The notes: generated from the letters alone by a model not told the origin. A DNA stretch of 64,000 nucleotides from Leptolinea tardivitalis (GCF_001050275.1 NZ_BBYA01000009.1:186001-250000); one strand, 5' to 3'; positions 26,828 to 36,202 are shown, numbered from the stretch's first letter. A program made the numbers and translations.

Positions 26828-27968
26828 GGTTTCCCCCGTTTTTTATCATTGTAAAAAAATCAGCAAAAATATTATGAGCATCGTGCGGGCCGGGGGCTGC
26901 TTCAGGGTGGAATTGCACACTGAATACCGGTTTGTCTTTCAAACGAATGCCTTCCAATGAGTCATCATTCAAACTGCGGTAGGTGATCTCCACCTCAGCG
27001 GGATCCAGGTCTTCAGGTACCACACAGTAATTATGATTCTGGGCGGTGATCAAAACTCTGCCGGTCGGCAGGTGTTGAACAGGGTGATTGCCGCCGTGAT
27101 GACCAAACTTGAGACGGCAGGTACCGGCTCCCAACGCCCGGCCAATCAATTGATGGCCCAGGCAGATGCCGAACAGGGGCGTACCGGCGGCAAGTATTTC
27201 CTGGACGGTTTGTACCAGATAGGGCAGGCCGGCCGGGTCGCCGGGTCCGTTGGAAAGAAAGATTCCATCAGGGTTTTCCGCCAGTACATCACGGGCTGGT
27301 GTGTCTGCCGGATAAATGACAACCTTTGCCCCGAAGGAAGCCAGATGCCGCAGGATGTTCTTTTTAATACCAAAGTCGAATGCGGCAATAGTCAGAGTTT
27401 CTCTGTCACTGGAATGTTCATCAAGGGTGATCGGTGGAACCCATTTGCTGCCGGTATCTTCTGTCCAGGTGTAAGGCTGATGACAGGTGACTTCTTTGAC
27501 CATATCGCACCCATCCAGCCCCGGCCAATCACGGGCCATTTGAAGCAATGTTTCCGCCGGAGTGCCCCGGGTGGAAAGAGCTGCTTTTTGTGTGCCGCCA
27601 TCACGAAGTTTGCGGGTTAGCCAACGGGTATCCACGTTACTGATTCCCGGAATCCCTGCCTGTTCCAGCCAGTCAGATAAAGGCAGTACCGAACGCCAGT
27701 TGGAGACAGCCGGGCTGAGCTGGCAGATCACAACAGCAGAGATCTGCGGCCGGGCGGATTCGTCATCTTCAAGGTTGATGCCTGTGTTTCCGATATGCGA
27801 TACCGTGAACAGAACACCCTGCCCGTGGTAAGACGGATCGCTCATGATTTCCTGATAACCGGTCATGCTGGTGTTGAATACCAGTTCGAAAACGGCGTCG
27901 GTTGCGGCGCCAAATGCCTGGCCTTCTATAATAGTTCCATCTTCCAAAACGAGAGTTGCATTTTTCAC
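26820..27968 (-). CDS. carA: Carbamoyl-phosphate synthase small subunit
   Basis: 382 residues, starting at a GTG (27968) with GGAG upstream. N-terminal CarA domain ('[20 protein letters not shown]', '[20 protein letters not shown]') followed by a class I glutamine amidotransferase domain: nucleophile Cys in '[17 protein letters not shown]' near 270 and His/Glu in '[15 protein letters not shown]' near 352. It hydrolyses glutamine and channels ammonia to CarB. The about 200-nt leader contains an intrinsic terminator (28007-28037), so attenuation control is likely. Confidence 0.98.
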   Translation of the reverse strand: MKNATLVLEDGTIIEGQAFGAATDAVFELVFNTSMTGYQEIMSDPSYHGQGVLFTVSHIGNTGINLEDDESARPQISAVVICQLSPAVSNWRSVLPLSDWLEQAGIPGISNVDTRWLTRKLRDGGTQKAALSTRGTPAETLLQMARDWPGLDGCDMVKEVTCHQPYTWTEDTGSKWVPPITLDEHSSDRETLTIAAFDFGIKKNILRHLASFGAKVVIYPADTPARDVLAENPDGIFLSNGPGDPAGLPYLVQTVQEILAAGTPLFGICLGHQLIGRALGAGTCRLKFGHHGGNHPVQHLPTGRVLITAQNHNYCVVPEDLDPAEVEITYRSLNDDSLEGIRLKDKPVFSVQFHPEAAPGPHDAHNIFADFFTMIKNGGNHA

Positions 27969-28006
27969 AGATCTGCTGCTCCTTCACTTGACTGGTTCGC
28001 CGGGGT

Positions 28007-28037
28007 AAAAAAACAGCCCTTCGGGAAGAAGGGCTGT
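28007..28037 (-). terminator. Intrinsic terminator in the carAB leader (attenuator candidate)
   Basis: On the minus strand ACAGCCCTTC (28037-28028) pairs with GAAGGGCTGT (28022-28013), then T follows at 28013-28007. It sits about 40 nt before the carA start codon and after a plausible promoter at 28174-28202, so it must act inside the carA leader. I see no PyrR-binding consensus. Confidence 0.85.
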
Positions 28038-28070
28038 CTGGTTTGACGTTATCATACAACACCGCGGCAA

Positions 28071-28163
28071 TCAGGCCGCCATCCGAAACCCAAACATCCG
28101 CTCTTCTTTATGGAAAGCGGTTCGATTGCCTCGAGCTCGGATCATCATAGTCTGGTCTGCCAT
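28071..28163 (-). CDS. Possible Arg-rich leader peptide of carAB
   Basis: A 30-codon frame from ATG 28163 to TGA at 28073-28071 reads MADQTMMIRARGNRTAFHKE then ERMFGFRMAA. Five of its codons are Arg (CGA three times, CGG twice). The TGA lies in the loop of a small hairpin (GCGGC/GCCGC) about 35 nt before the terminator stem. There is no Shine-Dalgarno site and the ATG is close to the predicted transcription start, so it would be leaderless. Carbamoyl phosphate is an arginine precursor, which makes Arg-codon sensing reasonable, but this is inference. Confidence 0.35.
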   Translation of the reverse strand: MADQTMMIRARGNRTAFHKEERMFGFRMAA

Positions 28164-28173
28164 ATTGCGCGCT

Positions 28174-28202
28174 ATTCTATCACACCCATTCTGAAAACTC
28201 AA
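28174..28202 (-). promoter_or_regulatory. Predicted carAB promoter
   Basis: On the minus strand TTGAGT (28202-28197) and TAGAAT (28179-28174) are separated by 17 bp, within 40 bp of the stop of the upstream gene. It is the best promoter match in the space before carA. Confidence 0.6.
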
Positions 28203-28211
28203 AGTAAGAGG

Positions 28212-29177
28212 TCAGACCAATCCCCATTGTTTTCGCAAAGTATCAAACACCCCGGCACATGTGATCGTGTCTTTCCAGGGGATCAAATCGCTTTCTATCT
28301 TCCCTTTCTCGAATAATTCGGCGCAATGGCGGGCTTCGTAGATAAATCCATTGGGAACACGTTCTTCGAATCGGGCTGTCTGTTTGTCTTTAATATCAAA
28401 CAATCTGGTTTCCATAGGCCCGCAGCAGTTTTCCACTGTGATTTTCCCAGACGTGCCATAAATAATGGCGTCATCATACGCGTGGGCATTAAATCCACAG
28501 GAAAAACTGGCAAGCCTGCCGCCCGGGAATAACATGGCGGCGGCGGCTGATTCGTCTACATGTGTGGGGGCAAGGCTGGCAACTCCGGTAACCTGGATGG
28601 GATCAGCGGCGAAAATCCCCGTCGAGAACTCTATGGGATAAACCCCCAGGTCAAACAGACTTCCTCCAGCCAATTTGGGGTTATACCATCGGCTCTCGGG
28701 ATCATATTTACCCAGAAAATGAAAATTGGCCGATATTAGAGTCACATTGCCAATTTCCCCTTCACGCACCCATTCCTGCGCTTTTCGGTAAGCCGGCAGA
28801 CAACGCGTCCACATGGCTTCCATTAATAATGTGTTATTCCTCTGAGCCAGACCGGTTAATTCTTCGGCTTCTTTTCGGGTAAGAACCAGGGGTTTTTCGC
28901 AAAGCACTGCCTTGTGGTTGTTGAGGCATTCTTTAACAATTTCATAATGGAAGTTATGGGTTACGGCAATGTAAATAATATCAACATCAGCATCTGCGAT
29001 AATATCGGCATAATGGCCGTAGGCTTTTTTTGCCCCGTATTTTCTGGCAAAAGCATCTGCTCTTATCTGCTCCCGGGCGGCAACAGAGACCAATTCAATG
29101 TTTTTCTCCCTGTTGACGGCATCGGCAAATTTATTGGCAATTTCTCCCAGTCCGATAATGCCATATCTGATTTTCAT
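28212..29177 (-). CDS. Gfo/Idh/MocA-family oxidoreductase
   Basis: 321 residues. The Rossmann motif is 'YGIIGLGEIANKFADAV' (residues 4-20), and 'VLCEKPLVLTRKEAEEL' (near 93) holds the family EKP Lys. The C-terminal alpha/beta domain follows ('KLAGGSLFDLGVYPIEFSTG' near 170, G-x-L-x-D-x-G-x-Y). These enzymes oxidise or reduce sugars and polyols using NAD(P); the substrate is unknown. GGAGGTGA lies before the ATG. The pattern is of the dimeric dihydrodiol/glucose-fructose type rather than inositol dehydrogenase. Confidence 0.9.
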   Translation of the reverse strand: MKIRYGIIGLGEIANKFADAVNREKNIELVSVAAREQIRADAFARKYGAKKAYGHYADIIADADVDIIYIAVTHNFHYEIVKECLNNHKAVLCEKPLVLTRKEAEELTGLAQRNNTLLMEAMWTRCLPAYRKAQEWVREGEIGNVTLISANFHFLGKYDPESRWYNPKLAGGSLFDLGVYPIEFSTGIFAADPIQVTGVASLAPTHVDESAAAAMLFPGGRLASFSCGFNAHAYDDAIIYGTSGKITVENCCGPMETRLFDIKDKQTARFEERVPNGFIYEARHCAELFEKGKIESDLIPWKDTITCAGVFDTLRKQWGLV

Positions 29178-29376
29178 TCGTAATCACCTCCACCTGACTA
29201 TGGAAACCGTTGTATGGATTTTTCTGTAAAAATTCACATGTCCATCGTTGAATCATTCGTTAACATAAGAATCGTTTTATTGGTTGGAAATGTATATCAC
29301 TCTGTTAATAGCAGGATAATCGCAAAGACAAATTTTTTCAAGAAAGAATACAGGTTCCCTGAATTTTCTGAGCATG

Positions 29377-30270
29377 TCAACCCAACGGGAACATTCTTGC
29401 CAAATCTCGAGGTAAATTCTCGGCCTGACTATATAGATCAGGGTACATTAATGCTTCCATCCACGGCTGGGGATTCTCTCTGGGGGTAGTAAAAAGATTC
29501 GTAGATAAGGCACTTCCAGTAATGGCTCCGGCAACCAGGAAGTCGAAAATGTAATTATGCCTTTTACTGGACTTCCAATTTTCACGAAAACACCACCACT
29601 GACATTTCTCACAATTGAACAGATAAGAATACCGATGATTTTCCATCAACTTTCGGGTATGCAAATCCATTCGAACGCTTTGCGAAGGTTGAAGTACAGA
29701 TACTTTCAAATTGCCGCCACATTTTGGACATCTCGAAGGTTGACCGGGTTTCTTGGAAAAGGAGGTTCGTATGTTATAGACCGTAAATTCAGAATAAACC
29801 GGAATGGTTGGACGGATACTTCCTCCCCGATTGTTTACTGTTTTGTCGTCGTCTAACAACCGCGTATCTGAATTGTCTACGCCAGACCTGAAGTTGTCAA
29901 AATTCAGATTCCCGGTAAAAAGGGGAATAGATGATGAGGAAGTGTTCGATTTTTTCTGAAATGAAGGGGCTGTTGGTAAAAACGTGGATCCATTGGATGG
30001 GGAGTTTACTTTCACTGTTGTTTTATCCTGTACTGACTGACTTTCCTCCGGCATGGTCTCCAAAAAGAACACTCCGGCTGCGATCACCATAATTAAGGTA
30101 ATCCATGTTATCCATGCCGTTGCAAATCCGCCCAACAGTGAACCAGTGATTAAAACAATGGACAGAACCCGTACCGTCGAATTGGAAAACCCCTGTTTTT
30201 TTGAGATTCTAAATTCACCTTTAATTAAGGCTGCTACCCCAATAATGACAAGAATCATAGAAAAAACCAT
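29377..30270 (-). CDS. Two-TM protein with C-terminal zinc-ribbon-like cysteines
   Basis: About 297 residues from the ATG at 30270. Two or three hydrophobic helices lie in the first 75 residues, then a Ser/Asn-rich linker of about 110 residues, then two cysteine pairs, 'SRCPKCGGNLKVSV' near 180 and 'NCEKCQWWCF' near 220, likely to bind one zinc. A weak hydrophobic stretch ('FLVAGAITGSALSTNLF') follows. No known function; the layout suggests a membrane protein with a cytosolic zinc ribbon. It is a single gene, flanked by 200-nt gaps in which I see nothing more. Confidence 0.6.
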   Translation of the reverse strand: MVFSMILVIIGVAALIKGEFRISKKQGFSNSTVRVLSIVLITGSLLGGFATAWITWITLIMVIAAGVFFLETMPEESQSVQDKTTVKVNSPSNGSTFLPTAPSFQKKSNTSSSSIPLFTGNLNFDNFRSGVDNSDTRLLDDDKTVNNRGGSIRPTIPVYSEFTVYNIRTSFSKKPGQPSRCPKCGGNLKVSVLQPSQSVRMDLHTRKLMENHRYSYLFNCEKCQWWCFRENWKSSKRHNYIFDFLVAGAITGSALSTNLFTTPRENPQPWMEALMYPDLYSQAENLPRDLARMFPLG

Positions 30271-30486
30271 TTCTTCACCCCGCATCAGGTTATGAATTTT
30301 CCAAACCTGTAATTTTATTTAAGTATACCGGTTATGGAAAAATGCTAAAAAATAAATATAAAAATCTGCCTTGTTGGCCTGAATAATTAATTAACCGAAT
30401 TCGTATGCTTTCTTCTTATACTAAAGGGAATTAATATACAGTCTGCTGCCTGGCACCTTTCCCTACCTGGAAAGTCAGGTTGGGTT

Positions 30487-31503
30487 TTATTTCTTTTTCG
30501 GGAACGATTCTTCAAAAGCGGTTATGATCTGATCCCATTCCTGGTTAGCTGCCTCATCAATTGTTTGACGACCTGGATCGGCTTCAAACCAGTCAATCGC
30601 GCGTTTGACGCCTTCCGCCCAAGAGACAGTGCATTTGAAATCTGGCACAAATCGCTTGATTTTGCTGTTATCAAAAACCACACTGTTCGATTTATCGCCG
30701 ATCAGCGAACCGGTGTACTCACCATCCCAGGCGGCCAGCCAGTTGGAGGGAATATAAACCGGGTTCAGTTTTACACCATAAGCCTCTGCTGTCTGCTCAT
30801 AGAGTTGATTCCAGGTCAACACTTCATCAGACGTGATATGGAAGGCTTCCCCAATGGCGGCCGGCAGGCCGAATAATCCCACCAGTCCGATAGCAAAATC
30901 AGCATTCCAGGTGCACACCCAGAGCGATGTGCCGTCACCGGGGATGATGACTTTCTTTCCATGTTTGATGCGATCCAGCATGGTATAGGGATGCTGCCAG
31001 CTGCCTGTGCACAGGGGAACCTGTGTAAGCCCATAGGTAAGCGATGGGCGAATGATGGTGACAGGGAATCCGTTACGGTGATATTCATCCAACAGACGAG
31101 TTTCGCAGGCAATTTTGTCGCGCGAATACTGCCAGTAAGGATTCTCCAATGGTGTCTCTTCAGTAATTCGGTAGTTCTTGACCGGTTTCTGATAGGCACT
31201 GGCCGAACTGATGAAGATAAACTGCTTAACCTTTCCCTGGAAGAGACGGATATCACGCTCAACATCCTCCGGGGTGAAGGCAATCCAGTCGACCACAACA
31301 TCAAACGAATGCGGTGCCAGAGTAGCGGCGAGTTGGTCGAAATCACCATGCACGTCAGCCGTCAGGAGCTGAGCGCCATCTGGAATGGGGATTTTCTTCG
31401 TCTGAGCACGGTTTAGGATAGTCAGGTCATGTCCGCGTTTGATAGTGAGGTCAGAGCAGGCTGTGCTGATCAGTCCGGTTCCGCCGATAAAAAGGATTTT
31501 CAT
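30487..31503 (-). CDS. NAD-dependent epimerase/dehydratase (extended or atypical SDR)
   Basis: 338 residues with the N-terminal 'ILFIGGTGLISTACSDL' (G-G-T-G-x-I), 'FIFISSASAYQKP' (catalytic Ser) and Y-S-R-D-K near 135 (Tyr and Lys). The missing middle glycine of the canonical G-x-x-G-x-x-G and the C-terminal 'EGVKRAIDWFEADPG' resemble the CSP41/mRNA-binding-like atypical SDRs and bacterial nucleotide-sugar epimerases. Possibly acts on a sugar nucleotide. It lies downstream of the GH5 gene but is separated by a terminator. Confidence 0.85.
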   Translation of the reverse strand: MKILFIGGTGLISTACSDLTIKRGHDLTILNRAQTKKIPIPDGAQLLTADVHGDFDQLAATLAPHSFDVVVDWIAFTPEDVERDIRLFQGKVKQFIFISSASAYQKPVKNYRITEETPLENPYWQYSRDKIACETRLLDEYHRNGFPVTIIRPSLTYGLTQVPLCTGSWQHPYTMLDRIKHGKKVIIPGDGTSLWVCTWNADFAIGLVGLFGLPAAIGEAFHITSDEVLTWNQLYEQTAEAYGVKLNPVYIPSNWLAAWDGEYTGSLIGDKSNSVVFDNSKIKRFVPDFKCTVSWAEGVKRAIDWFEADPGRQTIDEAANQEWDQIITAFEESFPKKK

Positions 31504-31568
31504 AGTGGCGACTCCTGAAAGAGGATGGACATTGTCAATTGACCAGGAATAATTGATTTAATAATAAC

Positions 31569-31601
31569 AAAAAAGCCAGTTTGGCATGGACTGGCTTTTT
31601 T
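31569..31601 (-). terminator. Terminator after the GH5 gene
   Basis: AAAAAAGCCAGT at 31569-31580 pairs with ACTGGCTTTTTT at 31590-31601, so it can work in both directions; the GH5 gene ends just upstream on the minus strand. Confidence 0.9.
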
Positions 31602-31623
31602 GTTCAATTTGGCAAAGGTTTTT

Positions 31624-32658
31624 TTACCGCCGGGTAGCGATTTTGACCAGATTCTCGTTGACTACTTTACCATCCTTATCCACAAGTCCAAAATCAAGGG
31701 CTTTGTATGTCCAGATGGCATGACCAATTTGAAATTCATTCAGTAAGTCTACTATATCGCTCGTCCAATTCAGGCGGGTGGACATGGGGGCGACTTCATA
31801 TACACCAAATTCACCACAAAACACCGGCTGGTTGATCTTTCTGGCAAACTCCACTGCTGGAAGTAATTTTTTCTTCAAATAATTCCGGTTGAATACTGTG
31901 TCAACCTCGTCTTGAAGATTGAAACCGGAATAATTACGAATGATTTTTTCCAATCCGTCCGCCTTCTGGCCGGGATATTCGATTGTATGGTTGTACTCCG
32001 CCAGAACAGGCAGCCAGGGAGCTTTCTGGTGGGTAATGGTCAGAGGCAGATAATAATGGAAGGTGTAAAGAATCTCCTGATCTTTCAATACTTCAAGATT
32101 CTGCAGTTCATCGGCTGAATTGAAATAATTGCCGCCTATCACGATCAGACGGGCAGGGTCAATTTGCCGGATTTCTTCGACAATTTTCTTATACAGGGAA
32201 ATCCAGGGTGAGCTGTCTGGCAGGGTGATCTCATTCAGCAATTCAAACGCCAGAGTGTCTTCCATTTGACCGGCGAAATGTTGGTTGATCAACCGCCAGA
32301 GGTTGATCAACCGTTCTTGCAGGGCCGGGGTGTCAAACAGGCTTGTTTCTACCTTAATGTCAAAGGCAAATCCTGGCGCTTTATGCAGGTCGAGAATGAC
32401 ACGCAGGTTATTTTTCTGGCACCATTCCAGGGCAGAATGAATATAATCCAGGCCGCTTGGTATTAATTTGCCCGGATGGTTGTCATCTTCGATCACCGGG
32501 TAATCCACCGGCAGACGAACATGGTCAAACCCCCAGTCGGCAATCCGACGGATATCCGGTTCGGAGATAAATGTTTTGAAATGTTGGTGGTCAAAAGACG
32601 GATATTGTGAAATCCAACCGCCCAGGTTAATTCCAGTCTTTAATGAAGTTTTTTTCAT
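31624..32658 (-). CDS. Glycoside hydrolase family 5-like protein
   Basis: 344 residues, (beta/alpha)8 clan GH-A. The N-terminal 'GINLGGWISQ' and 'FDHVRLPVDYPVIED' are typical; the acid/base Glu lies in 'LAFELLNEITLP' near 137 and the nucleophile in 'PVFCGEFGVYEVAP' near 283. 'YTFHYYLPL' gives the conserved H-Y. There is no signal peptide, so the enzyme should act in the cytosol on imported oligosaccharides. It is most like bacterial endo-beta-glucanase/beta-glucosidase GH5 members, but specificity is open. Confidence 0.88.
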   Translation of the reverse strand: MKKTSLKTGINLGGWISQYPSFDHQHFKTFISEPDIRRIADWGFDHVRLPVDYPVIEDDNHPGKLIPSGLDYIHSALEWCQKNNLRVILDLHKAPGFAFDIKVETSLFDTPALQERLINLWRLINQHFAGQMEDTLAFELLNEITLPDSSPWISLYKKIVEEIRQIDPARLIVIGGNYFNSADELQNLEVLKDQEILYTFHYYLPLTITHQKAPWLPVLAEYNHTIEYPGQKADGLEKIIRNYSGFNLQDEVDTVFNRNYLKKKLLPAVEFARKINQPVFCGEFGVYEVAPMSTRLNWTSDIVDLLNEFQIGHAIWTYKALDFGLVDKDGKVVNENLVKIATRR

Positions 32659-32764
32659 TTGCCAATCCTTATATTGAAAAATGATATATTCCCCAAATTG
32701 CCTTTATCCATTATTCGGAACAGACAACCTTTTCCGGCAGATCACTACATTATTACAAGGTTTA

Positions 32765-32803
32765 TTAAAAACGAACAGGTGGATTCAATGTCGAATCCAC
32801 CTG
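32765..32803 (-). terminator. Terminator between the GH5 gene and the gene at 32823
   Basis: CAGGTGGATTC at 32776-32786 pairs perfectly with GAATCCACCTG at 32793-32803; a T-rich stretch follows on the minus strand. It closes the MarR-side group of genes (32823-35094). Confidence 0.85.
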
Positions 32804-32822
32804 ATATTTGATTTGACTCTCG

Positions 32823-33359
32823 TCATTTTTCCGGAAAATCAGACCGGAAGAAATCCGCCCAGGGTGGTCGAAATGTAAATATAACCATTTCCGTAAACCC
32901 AATAATCCACAAAACCCATAGGGTGATTTCTCCGCGAGTTGAGTAGTTGATCATTTCAAGACCCGGCTCGAATGAGGACAGGATGACACCAATGATCAGT
33001 AATATGATATTGGCATAAATAATCTCCAGCGGGATGGTGGGCATGGGTTTTCCATAGAACGCGGGGGCGATGTAATAAACTATGAACATGACCCAGGGTA
33101 AAACCATGGACGTGATCACACGGGAATAAAGGAATGACACCGGATTGGAAATCTGGGTGCTCCACAGGAAGTATTCGGCAACAGATGCCAGCGAATATGC
33201 CAGAAAGCCGATCTTGGCATGCTGCATAAATGATTCATTGGTGCCGCTGAAAACGGCAACAATAGGCCTTTTTACCCAGTCATATGAAAAATGCAGGATA
33301 AGGAATAACACCCAGAAAATCACAATTTTGATGATGATGTGAAGCACGGCAGGTGACAT
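32823..33359 (-). CDS. Five-TM integral membrane protein
   Basis: 178 residues with about five transmembrane helices and a conserved-looking loop 'FSGTNESFMQHAKIGFLAYS' (residues 38-57). It resembles DUF6512-like proteins, an unstudied membrane family, with moderate certainty. It lies 31 nt downstream of the DUF1295 protein and on the same strand, so the two are probably co-expressed. Function unknown. Confidence 0.6.
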   Translation of the reverse strand: MSPAVLHIIIKIVIFWVLFLILHFSYDWVKRPIVAVFSGTNESFMQHAKIGFLAYSLASVAEYFLWSTQISNPVSFLYSRVITSMVLPWVMFIVYYIAPAFYGKPMPTIPLEIIYANIILLIIGVILSSFEPGLEMINYSTRGEITLWVLWIIGFTEMVIFTFRPPWADFFRSDFPEK

Positions 33360-33390
33360 TTTTTAAATCTTTCAGAGAAAATGATGAAGG

Positions 33391-34194
33391 TTATTTCTTT
33401 TGCAGGGTATACAAAGGAAGCCAGGGGATGAGAACCGGAACAGATTTGGAGTATTGCTGGAATTCCGGCAGGTTTCCATAGCGGGAAATTTGTGTTTTTT
33501 CCAATCGTTTTGTCGAACCGAACATGATGTAGACAATACACGCCATTCCAATAATGCTGATGATCCATTCCCATACAGTCTTATAAAATCCGATCCCCAT
33601 CACCCAGGTACCAACCCAAAAGATAATCTCCCCCAGATAATTCGGGCTGCGAACCACACTGTACAATCCGGTATGACAGAAAGTATTCGGATTTTTTAGT
33701 TTGAAAGCTGATTTTTGCCTGTCTGCAATCCCTTCGAGGATCAGTCCGCCAATCATCAGAACCAATCCCAGGAATTGGAATATCCGTCCGGCAGGTGCTG
33801 GTTGGTATTCTGTTTCGAGGCTGAAAAGAAGGGGAGATACCATCATTAAGTACAGCACACTCACAGATATCCAGATGGCGAATTTAATGGGAAGAGTGAT
33901 GCCGGTATATTCTTTATCAATACGATCTCGTTCTTTTTGATACCCTTTGCTCATTTCCCGTCTGGTCACAAAGATACCAAGGCGCAAGCCCCAGAAGATG
34001 ATGGCGGCCGATTGGAGCAGGATCAAGACTGTGGCATTTTTCCACATGAGTATGACGGATAATATGATCACCGCCACAATCGAAAATGCATACCCTATAT
34101 TAAGGAAATACACCATCCGGCGAAAGCCGACTGCGGTGACAGCCAGGGTGATAATCGCCAGGATGGGAAGTATTGTGAGTAATGAGTTTGACAT
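33391..34194 (-). CDS. DUF1295 / steroid 5-alpha-reductase-like membrane protein
   Basis: 267 residues with about six to seven transmembrane segments. The C-terminal half has the family signature: 'LILEGIADRQKSAFK' near 158, 'GLYSVVRSPNYLGEIIFWVG' near 177 (R-x-P-N-Y-x-G-E) and 'STKRLEKTQISRYGN'. The fold is shared with isoprenylcysteine methyltransferases and sterol reductases; the substrate is unknown, perhaps a membrane lipid. It lies 30 nt downstream of the NmrA-like SDR gene, on the same strand. Confidence 0.85.
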   Translation of the reverse strand: MSNSLLTILPILAIITLAVTAVGFRRMVYFLNIGYAFSIVAVIILSVILMWKNATVLILLQSAAIIFWGLRLGIFVTRREMSKGYQKERDRIDKEYTGITLPIKFAIWISVSVLYLMMVSPLLFSLETEYQPAPAGRIFQFLGLVLMIGGLILEGIADRQKSAFKLKNPNTFCHTGLYSVVRSPNYLGEIIFWVGTWVMGIGFYKTVWEWIISIIGMACIVYIMFGSTKRLEKTQISRYGNLPEFQQYSKSVPVLIPWLPLYTLQKK

Positions 34195-34224
34195 GTGTTC
34201 TCCGAATAATTCAGACAGGGTGAA

Positions 34225-35094
34225 TTACGAATGTATTGTGTTTTGATTAGCCAACTGTTCGCGTAAGTAATCGCGCACGGTGCGGGATCCTATGGTTGGG
34301 CAGGTCAAGTCTGTTGTGCTTGCCCAGAGGAGGAACCGGAAAACACTCCACAGAGCTGGATTGAATGGTTTCATAACCGATAAAAGCACCTTAAAAGCCG
34401 GTATAGATAACATTGTCAGTTTTGGCGGCTTTTTTAGTAAGTCAAAACACAGGTTGGCAATTTCGGTATAGGTAAATTGCTCAGGCCCGCCCACATTGGC
34501 GATCCGATCATCGGGAGAGAGATTCGCAGCAATGAATTCTGCCACATCGCGCGGGTGAACCGGACTGAACCGAAATTCTTCGTCAGTTTTGATCAGTGTA
34601 ATTGCACCTTTTTGAGCCGAGGTCATGAATGTTCGCCAAACGTCCGTAAAATAACTGGACGGACGGATAATCAGGTAGTGAAGCCCGCTTCTGGTAAGCT
34701 CTGCCTCAAAATCATACTTGGCTCGTAAAAGCGGAACGGAAAGATCAGTATCCACACCGGCAACAGAAATATAGATAAATTTTTGAATGCCCATTTCCTT
34801 TGCGGCATTCAACAGGTTCAAGTTGCTGCCATAATCAACATCCCTGAAATCTGTCAATTTCTTTGGACGGCCGATACCCACTGTAGTCACTACCAGATCG
34901 GCTGATTTAAGGATGTTTTCCAGTCCATCCGGTAGACGGAGGTCAATTGAATGCAAACCGGCCAATTTTGGCCGCAGCGGTTCAAGACGTTGGGTGTTCA
35001 TATCCATGGCCACAACATCATGACCCTGTTGCATCAATACAGTAGTCACTTCATATCCGAGATTTCCGGCTGCGCCGGCTACGACAATTCTCAT
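34225..35094 (-). CDS. NAD(P)-binding protein of the NmrA/atypical SDR type
   Basis: 289 residues. 'IVVAGAAGNLGYEVTTVL' is the Rossmann loop, and 'GIQKFIYISVAGVD' and 'LTRSGLHYLIIRPSSYF' are typical of atypical SDRs with NmrA-like or complex I NDUFA9-like folds. The usual catalytic Tyr-x-x-x-Lys is not evident. It may act as a redox sensor or reductase. It is 114 nt downstream of the MarR regulator, first of three co-oriented genes. Confidence 0.82.
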   Translation of the reverse strand: MRIVVAGAAGNLGYEVTTVLMQQGHDVVAMDMNTQRLEPLRPKLAGLHSIDLRLPDGLENILKSADLVVTTVGIGRPKKLTDFRDVDYGSNLNLLNAAKEMGIQKFIYISVAGVDTDLSVPLLRAKYDFEAELTRSGLHYLIIRPSSYFTDVWRTFMTSAQKGAITLIKTDEEFRFSPVHPRDVAEFIAANLSPDDRIANVGGPEQFTYTEIANLCFDLLKKPPKLTMLSIPAFKVLLSVMKPFNPALWSVFRFLLWASTTDLTCPTIGSRTVRDYLREQLANQNTIHS

Positions 35095-35207
35095 TTTTCC
35101 TCTCCGGTGTTTTCTTAATGGAAAACATTTTTCCTTTCCTGAAATTTTCGCGTTAAATTACATCCCCAAAAATCCTGGGATGTACAAATATGCCTGAATT
35201 TCTCCTG

Positions 35208-35651
35208 TTATTTACTGGATGAATCGGAGGAAAAAATCCGATTGAACAGGCATAATGCCTGATAAACCTCTTTCTGGGTTTCTTCCGGCTGCCTGGCACA
35301 GACAGATTCAAACCATTCCTGCCGTGCTTTTAGGCCGCCTTCTACAAGAGATCTCCCGCGATCAGTGAGATGTAGTTCGCGGGAACGCCTGTCACCCGGA
35401 ACTTCATTGCGTTCCAGTAAATTTTGATTAACCATTCGGTCAACAAGTTGGCTGACAGCGCTCTTGTTTGTTTCCATCAAGCCGGACATGCGGGTGATTT
35501 CACAGGATCCCAGGTAATACAGATGTGTCATCATATTCATCTGAGTGGGAGTGATGTTGTTATCCTGTAAATAATCCTGAAAGCTGTCCATAGCCTGCTT
35601 CAAGGTCACAGAAAAAAGTGTCTTCAATTCGTTTGAAATTTCATCAAGCAT
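35208..35651 (-). CDS. MarR-family transcriptional regulator
   Basis: 147 residues. The winged helix is visible in 'SCEITRMSGLMETNKSAVSQ' (near 49-68), then 'LVDRMVNQNLLERNEVPGDR' and 'RSRELHLTDRGRSLVEGG', the wing D-x-R-S motif. MarR proteins usually respond to phenolic or oxidant ligands and repress neighbours. The genes 34225-32823 follow on the same strand and are the likely targets, along with itself through the palindrome at 35687-35707. Confidence 0.9.
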   Translation of the reverse strand: MLDEISNELKTLFSVTLKQAMDSFQDYLQDNNITPTQMNMMTHLYYLGSCEITRMSGLMETNKSAVSQLVDRMVNQNLLERNEVPGDRRSRELHLTDRGRSLVEGGLKARQEWFESVCARQPEETQKEVYQALCLFNRIFSSDSSSK

Positions 35652-35686
35652 CCGCCAACCCTATTTAGTTAATTGGTATGAATTGT

Positions 35687-35707
35687 ACATATATATAAAC
35701 TATATGT
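35687..35707. promoter_or_regulatory. Candidate MarR operator
   Basis: ACATATA (35687-35693) and TATATGT (35701-35707) form a perfect 7-bp inverted repeat with a 7-bp spacer, 36 nt upstream of the MarR start codon. The size fits MarR dimer sites. Confidence 0.5.
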
Positions 35708-36202
35708 CAATGGATTTACTTTAATACATGGCGGTTGAAATCGATTGAACAGTCAAGAGCGATATGTTATAACTAAAACCGTACATCATGGCAGTTTTGG
35801 CCATCATTCCTGCTTAACAATCCATCACTCATTCCAGGTTTTCATCCCGAATTCCTGCCAAAACTAAACAACTATCTTCACTATCGACAACAGCGCACGC
35901 CGGGTGTGTATTGCTTTGCTTTAATGTCAGTTCAATACATTCACATTCCGATGCGAATAATGCAATTTACCGGCTGATGGATCCCCATTTTTGGAGGTCA
36001 ATCTGGATTAAAAGTCGACAACCATATCACTTATCTATCATAGACAATTGTGACCATACACGATCATCCCTTTTGTTGATTTTTCCTATCATGGAGAGAA
36101 ATTGTCTACATTCGCACTATAATCCCGATCGTGATGAAATTCACAAGAATCGAATTGTTAACCACCAGCCAACCAATGGTTGGAGAATTCTGAAAGTAGA
36201 TC
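35708..36202. other. Long intergenic stretch before the ABC-hydrogenase operon
   Basis: About 495 bp without a supported gene. It has TATAAT at 36118-36123 about 80 nt before the first ABC gene, without a good -35. TAGACAATT at 36041-36049 and AATTGTCTA at 36100-36108 form a 9-bp inverted repeat directly upstream of that -10 box, possibly paired regulator half-sites. A 105-codon plus frame (35911-36228) overlaps the next gene and has no family features. Confidence 0.5.

Noticed and set aside
28037-28163. PyrR-binding RNA in the carAB leader
   Set aside because: The known PyrR-binding consensus was looked for and not found.
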